From Euglena gracilis (lineage: Eukaryota > Euglenida > Euglenophyceae > Euglenales), in the NCBI GenBank assembly GCA_039621445.1, contig CP154956.1, forward strand, positions 91,731,934 to 91,795,933: a stretch of 64,000 bases of DNA, in the 5' to 3' direction. Made by a program: the position numbers and the translations under genes. Positions 20,438 to 29,996 of the stretch are shown piece by piece (position 1 is the first letter of the stretch; every line of letters begins with the position of its first letter). Below the pieces are notes generated by a model. It did no database searches and had not been told where the DNA came from. It saw only the letters and a list, made by a program, of their open reading frames with translations.

Positions 20438-20512
20438 ATCCCCCATAATTGACCCCCCCATAATTTAGAAAAGTGGGGGTCCGGGAAATGTTTCATTCTT
20501 AATTATGGGGGG
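20438..20512. repeat. Inverted CCCCCCATAATT repeat
   Basis: CCCCCATAATTGAC and CCCCCCCATAATT on the left and AATTATGGGGGG on the right make a small stem with a 30-40-base loop; same oligo-C/TAATT family as above. Confidence 0.7.
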
Positions 20513-20627
20513 CGGGGTGTTTTTCTTTTTGCTTCAAAACACATTGCAAATATTGGTTACAACTTTTCGGAGATCCATAGGCTTTGCCAAGAACTTTGTT
20601 TGGGCCAAGAGTTAGGGGGAGCCCAGG

Positions 20628-20760
20628 GGCGGGGACCGCAGCGCCGAAGGCGCCGCGGTCGCCCCTGGGCACCCCTAAAACCTTGGCACTACTACAAAAA
20701 AGGGGTGGCGGACGCCGGTTCTGTCCAAAACCCGGCGTTCCGGACGCCGGGTTTTGGACA
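20628..20760. repeat. Strong hairpins, including 16-bp perfect stem
   Basis: CCGCAGCGCC-GAA-GGCGCCGCGG lies near 20636-20660. 20722-20737 and 20745-20760 are perfect 16-bp arms (TGTCCAAAACCCGGCG) around TTCCGGA. Confidence 0.85.
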
Positions 20761-21058
20761 ATGTCACCCCTCAATCGAAAGCTCTTTTCATCAGACGACT
20801 GGCGATCACCACCAAATTCAGCCACGCCGCCTGGAGCTCTTATTTTCTGTCACTGGGAAATCCTAATTTCACAACTCTGGTGCCCCCCGGGACCGCTCTG
20901 GTGGGTGATTCAAAGAGAAAAAACGTTTCTGTAAGGTTTATTAAGCATCTTAAACCAAAGATCACTGAAAATTACCAAAAATTTCGACTCAGATTCTGGC
21001 CGATCCGACAATCGCGAGGGCGACTCAGGGTTGGGCCCGTCATTTTTCAGGTCAAGCG

Positions 21059-21074
21059 ATTAACCATGGTTAAT
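21059..21074. repeat. 16-bp palindrome ATTAACCATGGTTAAT
   Basis: Perfect palindrome followed by several GATTAA/ATTAATTTCGATTA words to 21130. Confidence 0.8.
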
Positions 21075-21539
21075 TGGGGGTCGGGCGTCGATTAACCAAA
21101 CTCCGATAAACTCGATTAATTTCGATTATCCGCCACCGTATCAATTTCTTGCCAAAAAAACAAAAGTCATTTTCCTTTCTGGCTTACTTCCTCACTCCGA
21201 AGATTTAAGACTTTTAATGTCTCAAAATCGGGCCAAACACGGTTTCTATAAGAAAAATCGGGGTCCGATCACGCTTCCCGGTGAGAAAACGGGCGCCGTT
21301 ATCCAAATTCACGGGCTGCCTCACACTCCCTTAGCGGTTCCTTATGTCAGGTGTGTCCTAACGAAGTTCGCGTTTTTGGCGTTCACAGGTGCACTTTGGG
21401 CATTCACGGGTGACAACTGCTCCCCACACTCCTTGTTGTTCAGGTCAAGCACCTTGCATCGTGCCATGGAGCCATTCTTTTGAAAATGTGACCAAACCCA
21501 TGATGTCATCCTGAAGAAGAACTGCAAGAATACAATGAA

Positions 21540-21790
21540 ATACATTTTTTTTTGGAATTAACTGCAATTAACTGTTCGGGGGGCAATCATAAAAAAAACT
21601 GGGGGGTCCCAGGAGGCTAGGCGCGCCGCTCAGGGGGGTCCCGGACCCCCCCCCCCCCCGCGCGGCCCTTGCGCGGCCGCCCGAAAGGCCACTCCCCCCC
21701 CATTCCGCCCCCCCCTACTGGGCCCCCCCCCCCCCGCGCGGCCGCCCGCGCGGAGGCTCGCTACCCCCCCCCCCCCCCCCCCCCCCCGCT
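21540..21790. repeat. Poly-C and CGCGCGGCC-rich low-complexity tract
   Basis: C runs of 12 to more than 20 separated by GCGCGGCC words, ending in about 25 Cs near 21785. No coding content. Confidence 0.9.
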
Positions 21791-22185
21791 GTGCCTAGCC
21801 TCCCTAGTCAAGTAACTGTGCTTTGGTTAACCGAACAGCCTTGCCGTCACCAGGAATATTTTGTTGGAAACCATGGTACACCCCTCCCCCCCCCCCTGGT
21901 CTCCAACCCCCTCTCCACGCCATTTACCCCCTCCCCCGCCCCTCTTCGGACACCCTCGACACGGCGCACCAACCACCCAATGGACCCAATGGACGATGTC
22001 TGTTGTAGCCCCTCATGAAGGCCTGGAAGTCAAATGCCCAAGGTGCGGGACAGTGACGGATGATCAGGGTAATCACCTGGTATGTTTCGCAATAAAACAA
22101 TTTGACACGGCGGCATGCAGGACTTCAACATTTCATCCTACAGCTGGCACAGGCGGCAGGGTGCACCGCACGGCGTGAACAGGGC

Positions 22186-22933
22186 TCAGGAGACGGCTGG
22201 CGACCTGGTGATGCCTTTATCACAAGGTTCGATGCCAATGGACCTGCAGCAGTGGATGTTTAAGTGCGACACATGTTTCCTGAAAAAATCGCGAAAATTG
22301 CGGTGGCGTGGCGAGGGGGTGCGGCTAGGGGGGGGGTAAATGGCGTGGCGAGGCCCTAGGAGAGGGGAGGGAGGTGTGTACCAACCCCCCATTGCAGTAC
22401 TGCTCGGAATACTTGCTGCACATGGATTTGCTGCCACCCATTCCAAGGCATGTGGTTTTTGTTGGCTCGGAATGCGCACCTTGTGCACCCCTGTTGAATG
22501 TGTTACCAAATAGGTCCCTCGCTTCTCGGACAGCTTGTCATTCCAGAATTTCTGGGAGCTTTCCGTCGTTTCCATATGAGCAACCCGACTGATGTCTTGC
22601 ATTATTAGGGTTGTCAAATGGGTTTCTCCCGTGACTTGTTCAATTGTCCGGCCTGCTAAGGGTAACAATTCAAAATCTCTTGGGAAAGTGACACTGTGCT
22701 CTGCTCTTTTGCAAAAATCCAGGATTGCAGCCCATCTGTCCACACGTCTTGTCTTGACCGCATCCTGCAGCCCCAGGCCATCCCAAACAAATTGGAATGG
22801 TGGATTGCTCCCACCGTGCCTCTGAGAGCTGTCTTCCTGCAGTGTTGCTCAAGCTGTCACGGATCAGTGCAGAGAAGAGCTTCACCATGTCCACAGAAGA
22901 GTTCAGAGGTGTTCCCATCAGAAGGGCATTCAC
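22186..22933 (-). pseudogene. Possible degenerate protein-coding segment, unknown
   Basis: Minus-strand frames of normal composition abut here: 22670-22933 (87 codons, with LNSSVDMVKLFSALIRDSL) and 22186-22743 (185 codons, with WAAILDFCKRAEHSVTF and LAGRTIEQVTGETHLTTLI). They overlap in different frames and could be parts of one broken gene. The 3' third becomes Pro-rich. I recognise no domain. On the plus strand at 22020-22080 there is a lone CPRC...HLVC pair. Low confidence that either strand is truly coding. Confidence 0.25.
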
Positions 22934-23287
22934 TTTGCAACTTGTAATGCATTATCGGAATAACTCGAAACGGACATGGCCAGAGGTTATGAATTGCAAG
23001 AGATAACACAGTTTTTAACAGGCTTTCAATCTGTCCTGTCAAATGGACCGCGCAAAACTGTCATCTCCTGGGAATGTCACTGGTATCCCCAGGGCCTTGA
23101 TTCCCGTTCGTTCCACAAAGGATATTACCCGGATGCGCTGCACCACAGTTCTTCACTTTGGTAGTTTGCGGAAAATGTCATTGATTCGGCCCCATGTTGA
23201 GACTCACTCCAATTTCGGGTCCATCAGCAAGTAGCATTCACACCACATGGTCCAACTGTTCCATTGATCGAAATGAGGCAGGGGAAA

Positions 23288-23356
23288 CGGTGGTGGGGCG
23301 AACCGAATCCACCGACCAGTGGCACAGCCTACTTGATTTGAGTGTGCAGGGGGGAG
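23288..23356 (-). repeat. Dispersed repeat R94, copy 1
   Basis: Reverse complement of the sequence at 33731-33824 and 61758-61840: CAAATCAAGTAGGCTGTGCC, ACTGGTCGGTGGA, TTCGGTTCGC and CCACCACCG in order. It contains a GGTGGA...TCCACC stem. Confidence 0.85.
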
Positions 23357-23384
23357 AGAGGCTTTTTTTCCCGGAAAAATATAA

Positions 23385-23640
23385 AAAATAAATTTCTTTC
23401 GGAAAAATTTCGGAAAAATTTCGGCAAAATTTCGGAAAAATATTTTATATAAGGGGATGTGACCTCAATGTAACCTCACAAAAAAACTTCTTTCTCATGT
23501 GTGCCTAGTTCAAAGAAAAATAAATTTCCATATTTTTCCACGTGAAAAAATAAAAAAAAATATTTTTCCTGGAAAAAAACTTCGTAAATTTTTCCATTTT
23601 ATTTTCTGAAAAAATTCAGGTACAATCCTAAGGCAATACG
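23385..23640. repeat. AT-rich TTTCGGAAAAA repeats
   Basis: TTTCGG(A/C)AAAA repeated four to five times, then similar AAATATTTTTC words. No gene. Confidence 0.75.
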
Positions 23641-24308
23641 GATGGGGGAACCCCATGGATAGTCAGGGGGGTTAAGCAGAGGCTGAACCGACTTTACTGG
23701 ACGAGGTTCCGGGGCAGGACGGTGATGTGGACCCTTGACGTTGTGCAGGTTCGGGGTTGTGGGGGCAGGGGTCGTGCAGGGCCAGGCCATAGTGGGTGAG
23801 GTTTCCTCAGTCTTGTCGAAGCGGCTCGTGTGTGCAGACACAAGCTGTGTTGGGCATTGGCAGCCTCCGGTGAGTCATCGTGCGGCCAGCGGTCTTGCCG
23901 ATCACCTTGTGGGTATTGCCGACTACCTGCTGGGTCTGTGTGTGCCGTGACTCGGCTGGCTTTGGGGTTGGCTCGATGTCAAGCAGCCTGTTGCAGTGTG
24001 GTGCCAAAGTCTTTTTTTTACGGATAACAGACCATTCTGAGATTCAACGCCGTCTTAAACGTCTTTTCCCGTCTTTTTTTAATGAAAAAAACACCACAGT
24101 TTTAATTCGCGGCGATTCGGAAGGAAGGAATTCCTAATTGTGGGTAAAACTTTCTGAGAAACTTTCTAGCCGTCCCAACGGTGCGCACCCGCAGCAGGAG
24201 GTGACCCTAAGCAGCGCCAAGGGACTGACACCCCGTACCCTCAGTCCATCAAAGTACGTTTCGGCACGCCCCCATAGCAGCCACCCACCCGGTCCCACAC
24301 ACCGTACT
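23641..24308. other. Unassigned left flank of element C
   Basis: Short frames only; no domain recognised. Confidence 0.3.
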
Positions 24309-24312
24309 GTAC
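24309..24312. other. Target-site duplication GTAC, left side of C
   Basis: GTAC here and at 33667-33670 exactly flank the two LTRs of element C. Confidence 0.85.
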
Positions 24313-24953
24313 AGTTTCCTGAACGATGTTGTTTTTGCCCAGCCTTCACTCCCGGGGGTCCGTGAGGGGGTACCGGCGTGGTGGGGGGTAGGCGCGATGG
24401 GTTCTGGGGAGAGGGGTAGGTTCGGGATACTCCCCTTCCCACGTAGGATTTTTTCCCGGGGACCGAAGGCCCTCCTTTTTGGGGAGTGGTTGGAGGGGGA
24501 AGTCCGGCTTGGCGTCCCTTCCGGCAGTGGGGGGGTTTTAGGAAAAGGCCTGGTTGCCCTCCCCTAGGCTTCAGATACCCCAGCACCAACACCTTTTGGG
24601 CTTGTACTGCTCTCCTGCGCCAGCAGATAACCAATCTTTTTTGTAATCCCTTGCTTGCTCCGCCCTTGGGATTTTTGACTTTCTTGAACTTTTGCACTTC
24701 CTTGGCTCCAGTGCCTTTCCTTGAACTGCTTTGAAATTCCTTGAAAATTGATATAATTTGACCTTGGTCTTGATTCAGCAGGCACAATCTTGAATTGAAA
24801 CCATGGGTAAAAAGCGGGAGCCTGCAGTGAAAAACAGAACCGTTAGAGGTGCGGTTTGCGCTATTTTGATGCTGAATTAGCGCAGTGGTTCGCTATATAC
24901 AACAGCAGGCTGTAATAGTGGCAATGGAAGGTGCAGCGGCGGGTCCGCCAACT
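24313..24953 (-). repeat. C: 3' LTR
   Basis: 641 bp; minus-strand ends AGTTGGCGG ... GGAAACT. Contains TATATA (24894-24899) and a TTTTCACTGCAG that resembles a splice acceptor before GCTCCC. It also encodes, on the minus strand, a small open frame, which is simply LTR sequence since the other LTR has the same one. Confidence 0.95.
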
Positions 24954-24966
24954 CTCCCCTTCCTCG
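24954..24966 (-). other. C: polypurine tract
   Basis: Minus strand GAGGAAGGGGAG immediately upstream of the 3' LTR; primes plus-strand synthesis. Confidence 0.8.
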
Positions 24967-25261
24967 GCCTTGCCTCCGGCTGCCGGGCCTGGCCGCTGCC
25001 TCTCTCGCCCCCCTGCCACAGGAGCCTGGCCGGGGCTCCCCGGTCCTTCGTTGCGCCGCTGCCTGGCGTGCCGGCTGCGGGCGGGCTCCTGTGGTCCGGG
25101 TGGGGGTTGACGCCAGCCAATCCCTGGCCGTGCTCCGCAGGCGTTCGGTGAGCGTCGCTGCTGACGTCGTCCGGCCTTGCGGGCTGGCCTCATGAATTGG
25201 CTGGGCTCGGGCTTTGGCTCTCCTTGGCTCTCCCTGGTGGGTGGTCTTGTCTGGGTTCGGT

Positions 25262-27780
25262 TGCCCCCCCCCCTTTTGGGGCTGGCGGTCCCCCTGGCCG
25301 CTTTTTTTATTTTTTTTTCGGCGCCCCCCCCCCTCCCGGGGTCTGGGCGGCCCCCCTGGGCCGCTTTTCGGCGCCCCCCCCCCGGGGTCTGGGCGGCCCC
25401 CCTGGGCCTTTTTTTCGTCCCCCCCCCCCCTCCTGGGGTCGTGGGGGGCCGCCCTGGGTCGCTTTTTGGGGCCCCCCCCCCCCTTTGGGGTCTGGTCGGC
25501 CCCCCCTGGGCCGCTCTTGGGTTCCCCCCCCCCGGGTGTGGGCGCGGCCCCCCGGCCGCTTTTTTTTTTTTTTTTGCCGGCAGCCCTGGGCCGTGCGTGG
25601 CCCCCCTCCCCCGGTGGGTCTTGGGCGGCCCCCTGGGCCGCTTTTCGGCGCCCCCCCCCCCTGGGGTCTGGGCGGCCCCCCTGGGCCGTTTTTTTCGGCG
25701 CCCCCCCCCCCCTGGGGTCTGGGCGGCCCCCCTGGGCCGCTTTTTTCGGCGCCCCCCCCCCCCCCTGGGGTCTGGGCGGCCCCCTGGGCCGCTTTTGGGC
25801 GCCCCCCCCCCCTGGGGTCTGGGCGGCCCCCCTGGGCCGTTTTTTTCGGCGCCCCCCCCCCCTGGGGTCTGGGCGGCCCCCCTGGGCCGCTTTTTTCGGC
25901 GCCCCCCCCCCTGGGGTCTGGGCGGCCCTCCTGGGCCGTTCTTCGGCGCCCCACCCCCCTGGGGTTTGGGCGGCCCCCCTGGGCCGTTCTTCGGCGCTTT
26001 TCGGCGCCCCCCCCCCCTGGGGTCTGGGCGGCCCCCCCTGGGCCGCTCTTGGGTTCCCCCCCCCCCGGGTGTGGGCGCGGCCCCCTGACCGCTTTTTTTT
26101 TTTTTCCTGCCCCCCTGGGCCATCCGTGCCCCCCCCCACCCCCCCCTGGTCTTGGGCGGGCCCCCCTTGGCCGATTTTCGGCGCCCCCCCCCCTGGGGTC
26201 TGGGCGGCCCCCTGGGCCGCTTTTCGGCGCCCCCCCCCCCTGGGGTCTGGGCGGCCCCCCTGGGCCGTTCTTCGGCGCTTTTCGGCGCCCCCCCCCCCCC
26301 TGGGGTCTGGGCGGCCCACCCTGGGCCGCTCTTGGGTTCCCCCCCCCGGGTGTGGGTGCGGCCCTCTGGCCGCTTTTTTTTTTTGCCGGCCCCCCTGGGC
26401 CGTGCGTGCCCCCCCCCTCCCCCCGGGTGGTCTTGGGCGGCCCCCCCTTGGCCGCTTTTCGGCGCCCCCCCCCCCCTGGGATCGTGGGCGGCCCCCCTGG
26501 GCCGCTTTTTCCGGCGCCCCCCCCCCTGGGGTCTGGGCGGCCACCCTGGGCCGTTCTTTTCGGCGCCCCCCCCCCCCCCCTGGGGTCTGGGCGCCCCCCC
26601 TGGGCCGCTTTTCGGCGCCCCCCCCCCCTGGGGTCTGTGGGCGGCCCCCCTGGGCCGCTTTTTTACCCCCCCCCCTTGGGGTCGTGGGCGGCCCCCCTGG
26701 GCCGCTTTTGGTTCCCCCCCCCTGGGTCGTGCCCCCCCCCCCTGGGCCGCTCTTGGGTTCCCCTCCCCGGGTGTGGGCGCGGCCCCCTGGGCGCCCTTTT
26801 TTTTTTTGTCGGCCCCCCTGGGCCGTGCGTAAACGCCCCCCAGGGTGGTCTTGGGCGGCCCCCCCTGGGCCGCTTTTCGGCGCCACCCCCCCTGGGGTCT
26901 GGGCGCCCCCCCTGGGCCCCGTTTCGGTGCCCCCCCCCCCCGGGGTCTGGGCGGCCCCCTTGGGCCGTTCTTCGCCCCCCCCCCCTTTAGGGTCTGGGCG
27001 GCCCCCCCGCGCCCCTTTTCGGCCCCCCCCCCCCCCGGGTCGTGGGCGGCCCCCCTGGGCCGCTTTTCGGCGCCCCCCCCCCCGGGGTCTGGGCGGCCCC
27101 CCTGGGCCGCTTTTCGGCCCCCCCCCCCGGGGTCTTGGCGGCCCCCCCTGGGCCGATTTTCGGCGCCCCCCCCCCCCCCCCCCTGGGGGCTGGGCGCCCC
27201 CCCCTGGGCCGCTTTTCGGCGCCCCCCCCCCACCTGGGGTCGTGGGCGGCCCCCCCTGGGCCGCTCTTGGGTTCCCCCCCCCGGGAGTGGGCGCGGCCTC
27301 CCGGCCGCTTTTTTTTTTTGCCGGCCCCCCTGGGCCGTGCGTGCCCCCCCCTTTTCGGCGCCCCCCCCCCCCCCCGGGGTCTGGGCGGCCCCCTTGGGCC
27401 GTTCTTCGGCGCCCCCCCCCCTTTGGGGTCTGGGCGGCCCCCCCGGGCCGCTTTTCGGCCCCCCCCCCCCCGGGGTCTGGGCGGCCCCCCTGGGCCGCTT
27501 TTCGGCCCCCCCCCCCGGGGTCTTGGCGGCCCCCCCTGGGCCGCTTTTCGGCGCCCCCCCCCCTGGGGTCTGGGCGGCCCCCCCTGGGCCGATTTTCGGC
27601 GCCCCCCCCCCCTGGGGGCGTGGGCGGCACCCCCTGGGCCGCTCTTGGGTTTCCCCCCCCCCGGGGTGTGAAGCGCCCCCCGGCCGGTTTTTTTTTTTTT
27701 TTTTGCCGGCCCCCCTGGGCCGCTCGTGGCCCCCCCCCCCCGGGTGGTCTTGGGCGGCCCCCCCTGGGCCGCTCTTGGGT
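25262..27780 (-). repeat. C: 2.5-kb GC minisatellite with higher-order structure
   Basis: Basic unit about 50-57 bp (plus strand): GGCGCC, a C run, TGGGGTCTGGGCGGCCC, CCCTGGGCCGCTTTTC. Roughly 45 units. A distinct variant with CTCTTGGGTTCCCC, GGGTGTGGGCGCGGCC, a T run and GCCGGC...GGGCCGTGCGTG recurs near 25.56, 26.10, 26.38, 26.80, 27.31 and 27.69 kb, giving a higher-order period of roughly 280-530 bp. All six frames are largely open, including a 1046-codon frame on the element's sense strand (24877-28017), so length alone is no evidence of coding. It lies between the coding end and the 3' LTR. Confidence 0.9.
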
Positions 27781-28179
27781 GCCCCCGGTCCGGTCCTTTG
27801 GTCTTCCCTGGGTCCCCTCTGGGCCCCCTTTGCCCCCGGGGTCGGTTCGGTTTCCCCCCTTGGGTCCCCTTTCTTTCTCCTTTCCCCTCCTTCTTTGCTC
27901 GCCTCTCCCCGGGGCTTTCGCCCCCGTGCTTCGTCGCTCTCCTCTCCTCTCCTCTCTCTCTCCTCTCTGGGCTCTCTCCGGTCTCCCTTCTCCTGGCTCG
28001 GCCTCGGCCGGGCTCACCGTGGCTCAGCCTTGGTTGGGGAAGAGAAGGGAGGGGTGGCACACCAGCGTAAGAGGTTGGGTTGGTGGGTGAGAAGCCTCCA
28101 CAGTATCCATCAGGTCAGTAGAGGGTGAGCCAGCTGCCGCCGACGTCACCGCGTCTCCTCACGACGACAGCCAGCATGA

Positions 28180-28340
28180 TCATCTGCTCAGCTCCTGCGC
28201 GCGCGCTGCCAGCTGCCTGTCCTGAGCGTCGAAGGCGAGGGGAAGGAACAGAAAGATGAACTGGAACACGACCACCATGGAGAAAATCCCAGGTTGACGC
28301 CGGGCCTTTTCCATTTCCCCATGGGGTGTGGGCAGGGGGC
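28180..28340 (-). CDS. C: hydrophobic (membrane) segment after the chromodomain tail
   Basis: In the third minus-strand frame, GGHPRPLPT leads through EKARRQPG into MVVVFQFIFLFLPLAF, then a short polar tail and a TGA at 28180-28182. The order matches B (PGGHPFPLPT, LEKPGVKPYW, then its hydrophobic run), which is why I prefer this frame over the integrase frame that ends at 28188. It probably belongs to the same polyprotein, displaced by a frameshift upstream. Confidence 0.4.
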
Positions 28341-29996
28341 GGGGGTGGCCTCCTTGTTGGGAAGGAAGGGCCGGGTCGCACCGTGGCCATGCAGGGGCAC
28401 GCCTCCGGTGGTGGTGCCCCCTCGCCGCAGGAACGGGTCATGGGGGTGCACGGGAACGGGGACCCCTGGTGGGAGGGGGGTATCCCGAGCTGGGGCGTCC
28501 CTGCGGGTCGACACGCGGGGGCGGCGACCTCTACCCGTGGGGGCAGGGGAGACTCGGGGACCGGGTCTCTGAGGTACGCCTGGACTGCGGGGTGGGTACG
28601 TGTGTGACATGGGGAGTGATGGGGTGGTGGACGGTGGAGCTGGGGCAAGGGAAACGCGGGAGAGCGCATCCCTCACAGACGCGGATCGCACGGAGACGGG
28701 GCGCTCGCCGCTCGCGGGCTGCCGGTGGACCCTGACCGGGTACCTGGGGTGGGCCGCTTGTTGGGGACCCGCCGGGCCAGCATCTCCTCCGTCTTCTTGG
28801 TCTCGATATCCTTCGTCTCCTCCATCACCTTCATCATCGTCTCCAGCAGAATCATCACCTTCTCGACATACATCTCCGTCCTCGGGGTCCTGCCACATCC
28901 ACTCCTCTGGTGGCTCCTCCCAGGACAGCCCAAACTCCTTCTCCTTCTCCTTCTCGATCTCCACGGCGTGGCAGATGGCGATGTGGGCTTCCTCCGGGAA
29001 CCTCGAAAGGTACTTCATGATGTCCTCCTTGATGTCGTGTTCGACGAAGTACGACACGATGGGGGAGGCGTACCGGTGGAAGAAGTGCCGCAGCGGCTCC
29101 CACGTCTTCTCCTCGTACCCCAGCCACTTGACGAGGAACTCGAGGTCGCCGTTGGCATCGCGCCGGTGGGTGACCACCGCCTCCACCTCCCACTCGTCCA
29201 GCCGGGAACCCTCCTCCGGCCTGGATTGGCGGAAGTGGAAGAGGCGGAGCGGTGGCCCCATGAGCGCTGGATCGTGGCGGTAGCTCTTGATTTGGGATCG
29301 GTGGGCCACCTGCTTCCGGCCATCCTCCATCTGGAGCACGTACGTGTGCTCACTGGTGCCCTCTGCCACCACGCACGGCCCGATCCAGTACGTCTCCAGC
29401 TTCTCGCCGGTGCGGGTGCGGGGGCGGAGATACCAGACCTTGTCGTTGATCTCCAGCTCCGGCAGCTCTTTCCTCCGCTTGTTGACCGCCTCGGCTGTCT
29501 TGGCGTGCTCCTCGTTCAGGATCTTCGCAACACGATGATCGATGTCCTGCATGCGCTCGAAGAAGGCCACCGCGTCCTCGGCCCGCGTGGGCGGCTGGTA
29601 CGGCACCCCGCCATACCACCGCTCGCGGCCGAAGAGCACCTGGAAGGGGCTCAGGCCGCTGGGCCCTGCACTGTCGTGCAGGGTCCGCAGGGCCCGCGGC
29701 AGCGCCTCCGGCCACTCCACGCCCTCCGCCGCCTTCATCTTCCTCAGCCGCTTCTGGATCTGCGCGCCGAGGACCTCCGCACGGGCGTTGCCTTCGTGGT
29801 GGTATGCTTGGGAGAAGGCATGGCGCACCCCCAGTCTTGCGCACATTGCCCTCCACCAGGCCCCCACGAAGTGGGGGCCCCGGTCCGACGTGATGACGCT
29901 TGGCACGCCGAACTGCGCCCACTGCTCATACATAGCCTTAGCCACCGCCTCCGCCGTTAGCCCGCGGGTGTGGTGCACGGCGCCGATCCTCTTCAT
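28188..29996 (-). CDS. C: integrase (N-truncated) plus chromodomain and Pro-rich tail
   Basis: 602 codons without a stop. It begins inside the integrase core (GLTAEAVAKAMYEQW) and keeps the second catalytic Asp (VITSDRGPHF) and the Glu in HHEGNARAE; the first Asp and the HHCC domain are deleted. GRERWYGGVPY and the LRPRTRTGEKLETYWIGP segment follow, then a chromodomain (LDEWEVEAVVTHRR, LEFLVKWLGYEEKTWEPLRHF) with its aromatic residues intact. Next come the FPEEAHIAICHAVEIEKEKE helix, EEPPEEWMW, an acidic patch and a Pro/Ser/Arg-rich tail. Clean coding suggests the deletion is the main defect. Confidence 0.9.
   Translation of the reverse strand: MKRIGAVHHTRGLTAEAVAKAMYEQWAQFGVPSVITSDRGPHFVGAWWRAMCARLGVRHAFSQAYHHEGNARAEVLGAQIQKRLRKMKAAEGVEWPEALPRALRTLHDSAGPSGLSPFQVLFGRERWYGGVPYQPPTRAEDAVAFFERMQDIDHRVAKILNEEHAKTAEAVNKRRKELPELEINDKVWYLRPRTRTGEKLETYWIGPCVVAEGTSEHTYVLQMEDGRKQVAHRSQIKSYRHDPALMGPPLRLFHFRQSRPEEGSRLDEWEVEAVVTHRRDANGDLEFLVKWLGYEEKTWEPLRHFFHRYASPIVSYFVEHDIKEDIMKYLSRFPEEAHIAICHAVEIEKEKEKEFGLSWEEPPEEWMWQDPEDGDVCREGDDSAGDDDEGDGGDEGYRDQEDGGDAGPAGPQQAAHPRYPVRVHRQPASGERPVSVRSASVRDALSRVSLAPAPPSTTPSLPMSHTYPPRSPGVPQRPGPRVSPAPTGRGRRPRVSTRRDAPARDTPLPPGVPVPVHPHDPFLRRGGTTTGGVPLHGHGATRPFLPNKEATPAPCPHPMGKWKRPGVNLGFSPWWSCSSSSFCSFPSPSTLRTGSWQRARRS

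Noticed and set aside
22025-22178. Zinc-ribbon gene on the plus strand
   Set aside because: Only one CPRC pair and a distant Cys in a short frame; insufficient.
24877-28017. 1046-codon minus-strand frame and 958-codon plus-strand frame through the GC array
   Set aside because: Tandem GC-rich units leave all frames open on both strands; length is an artefact and the minus frame runs on into the LTR.
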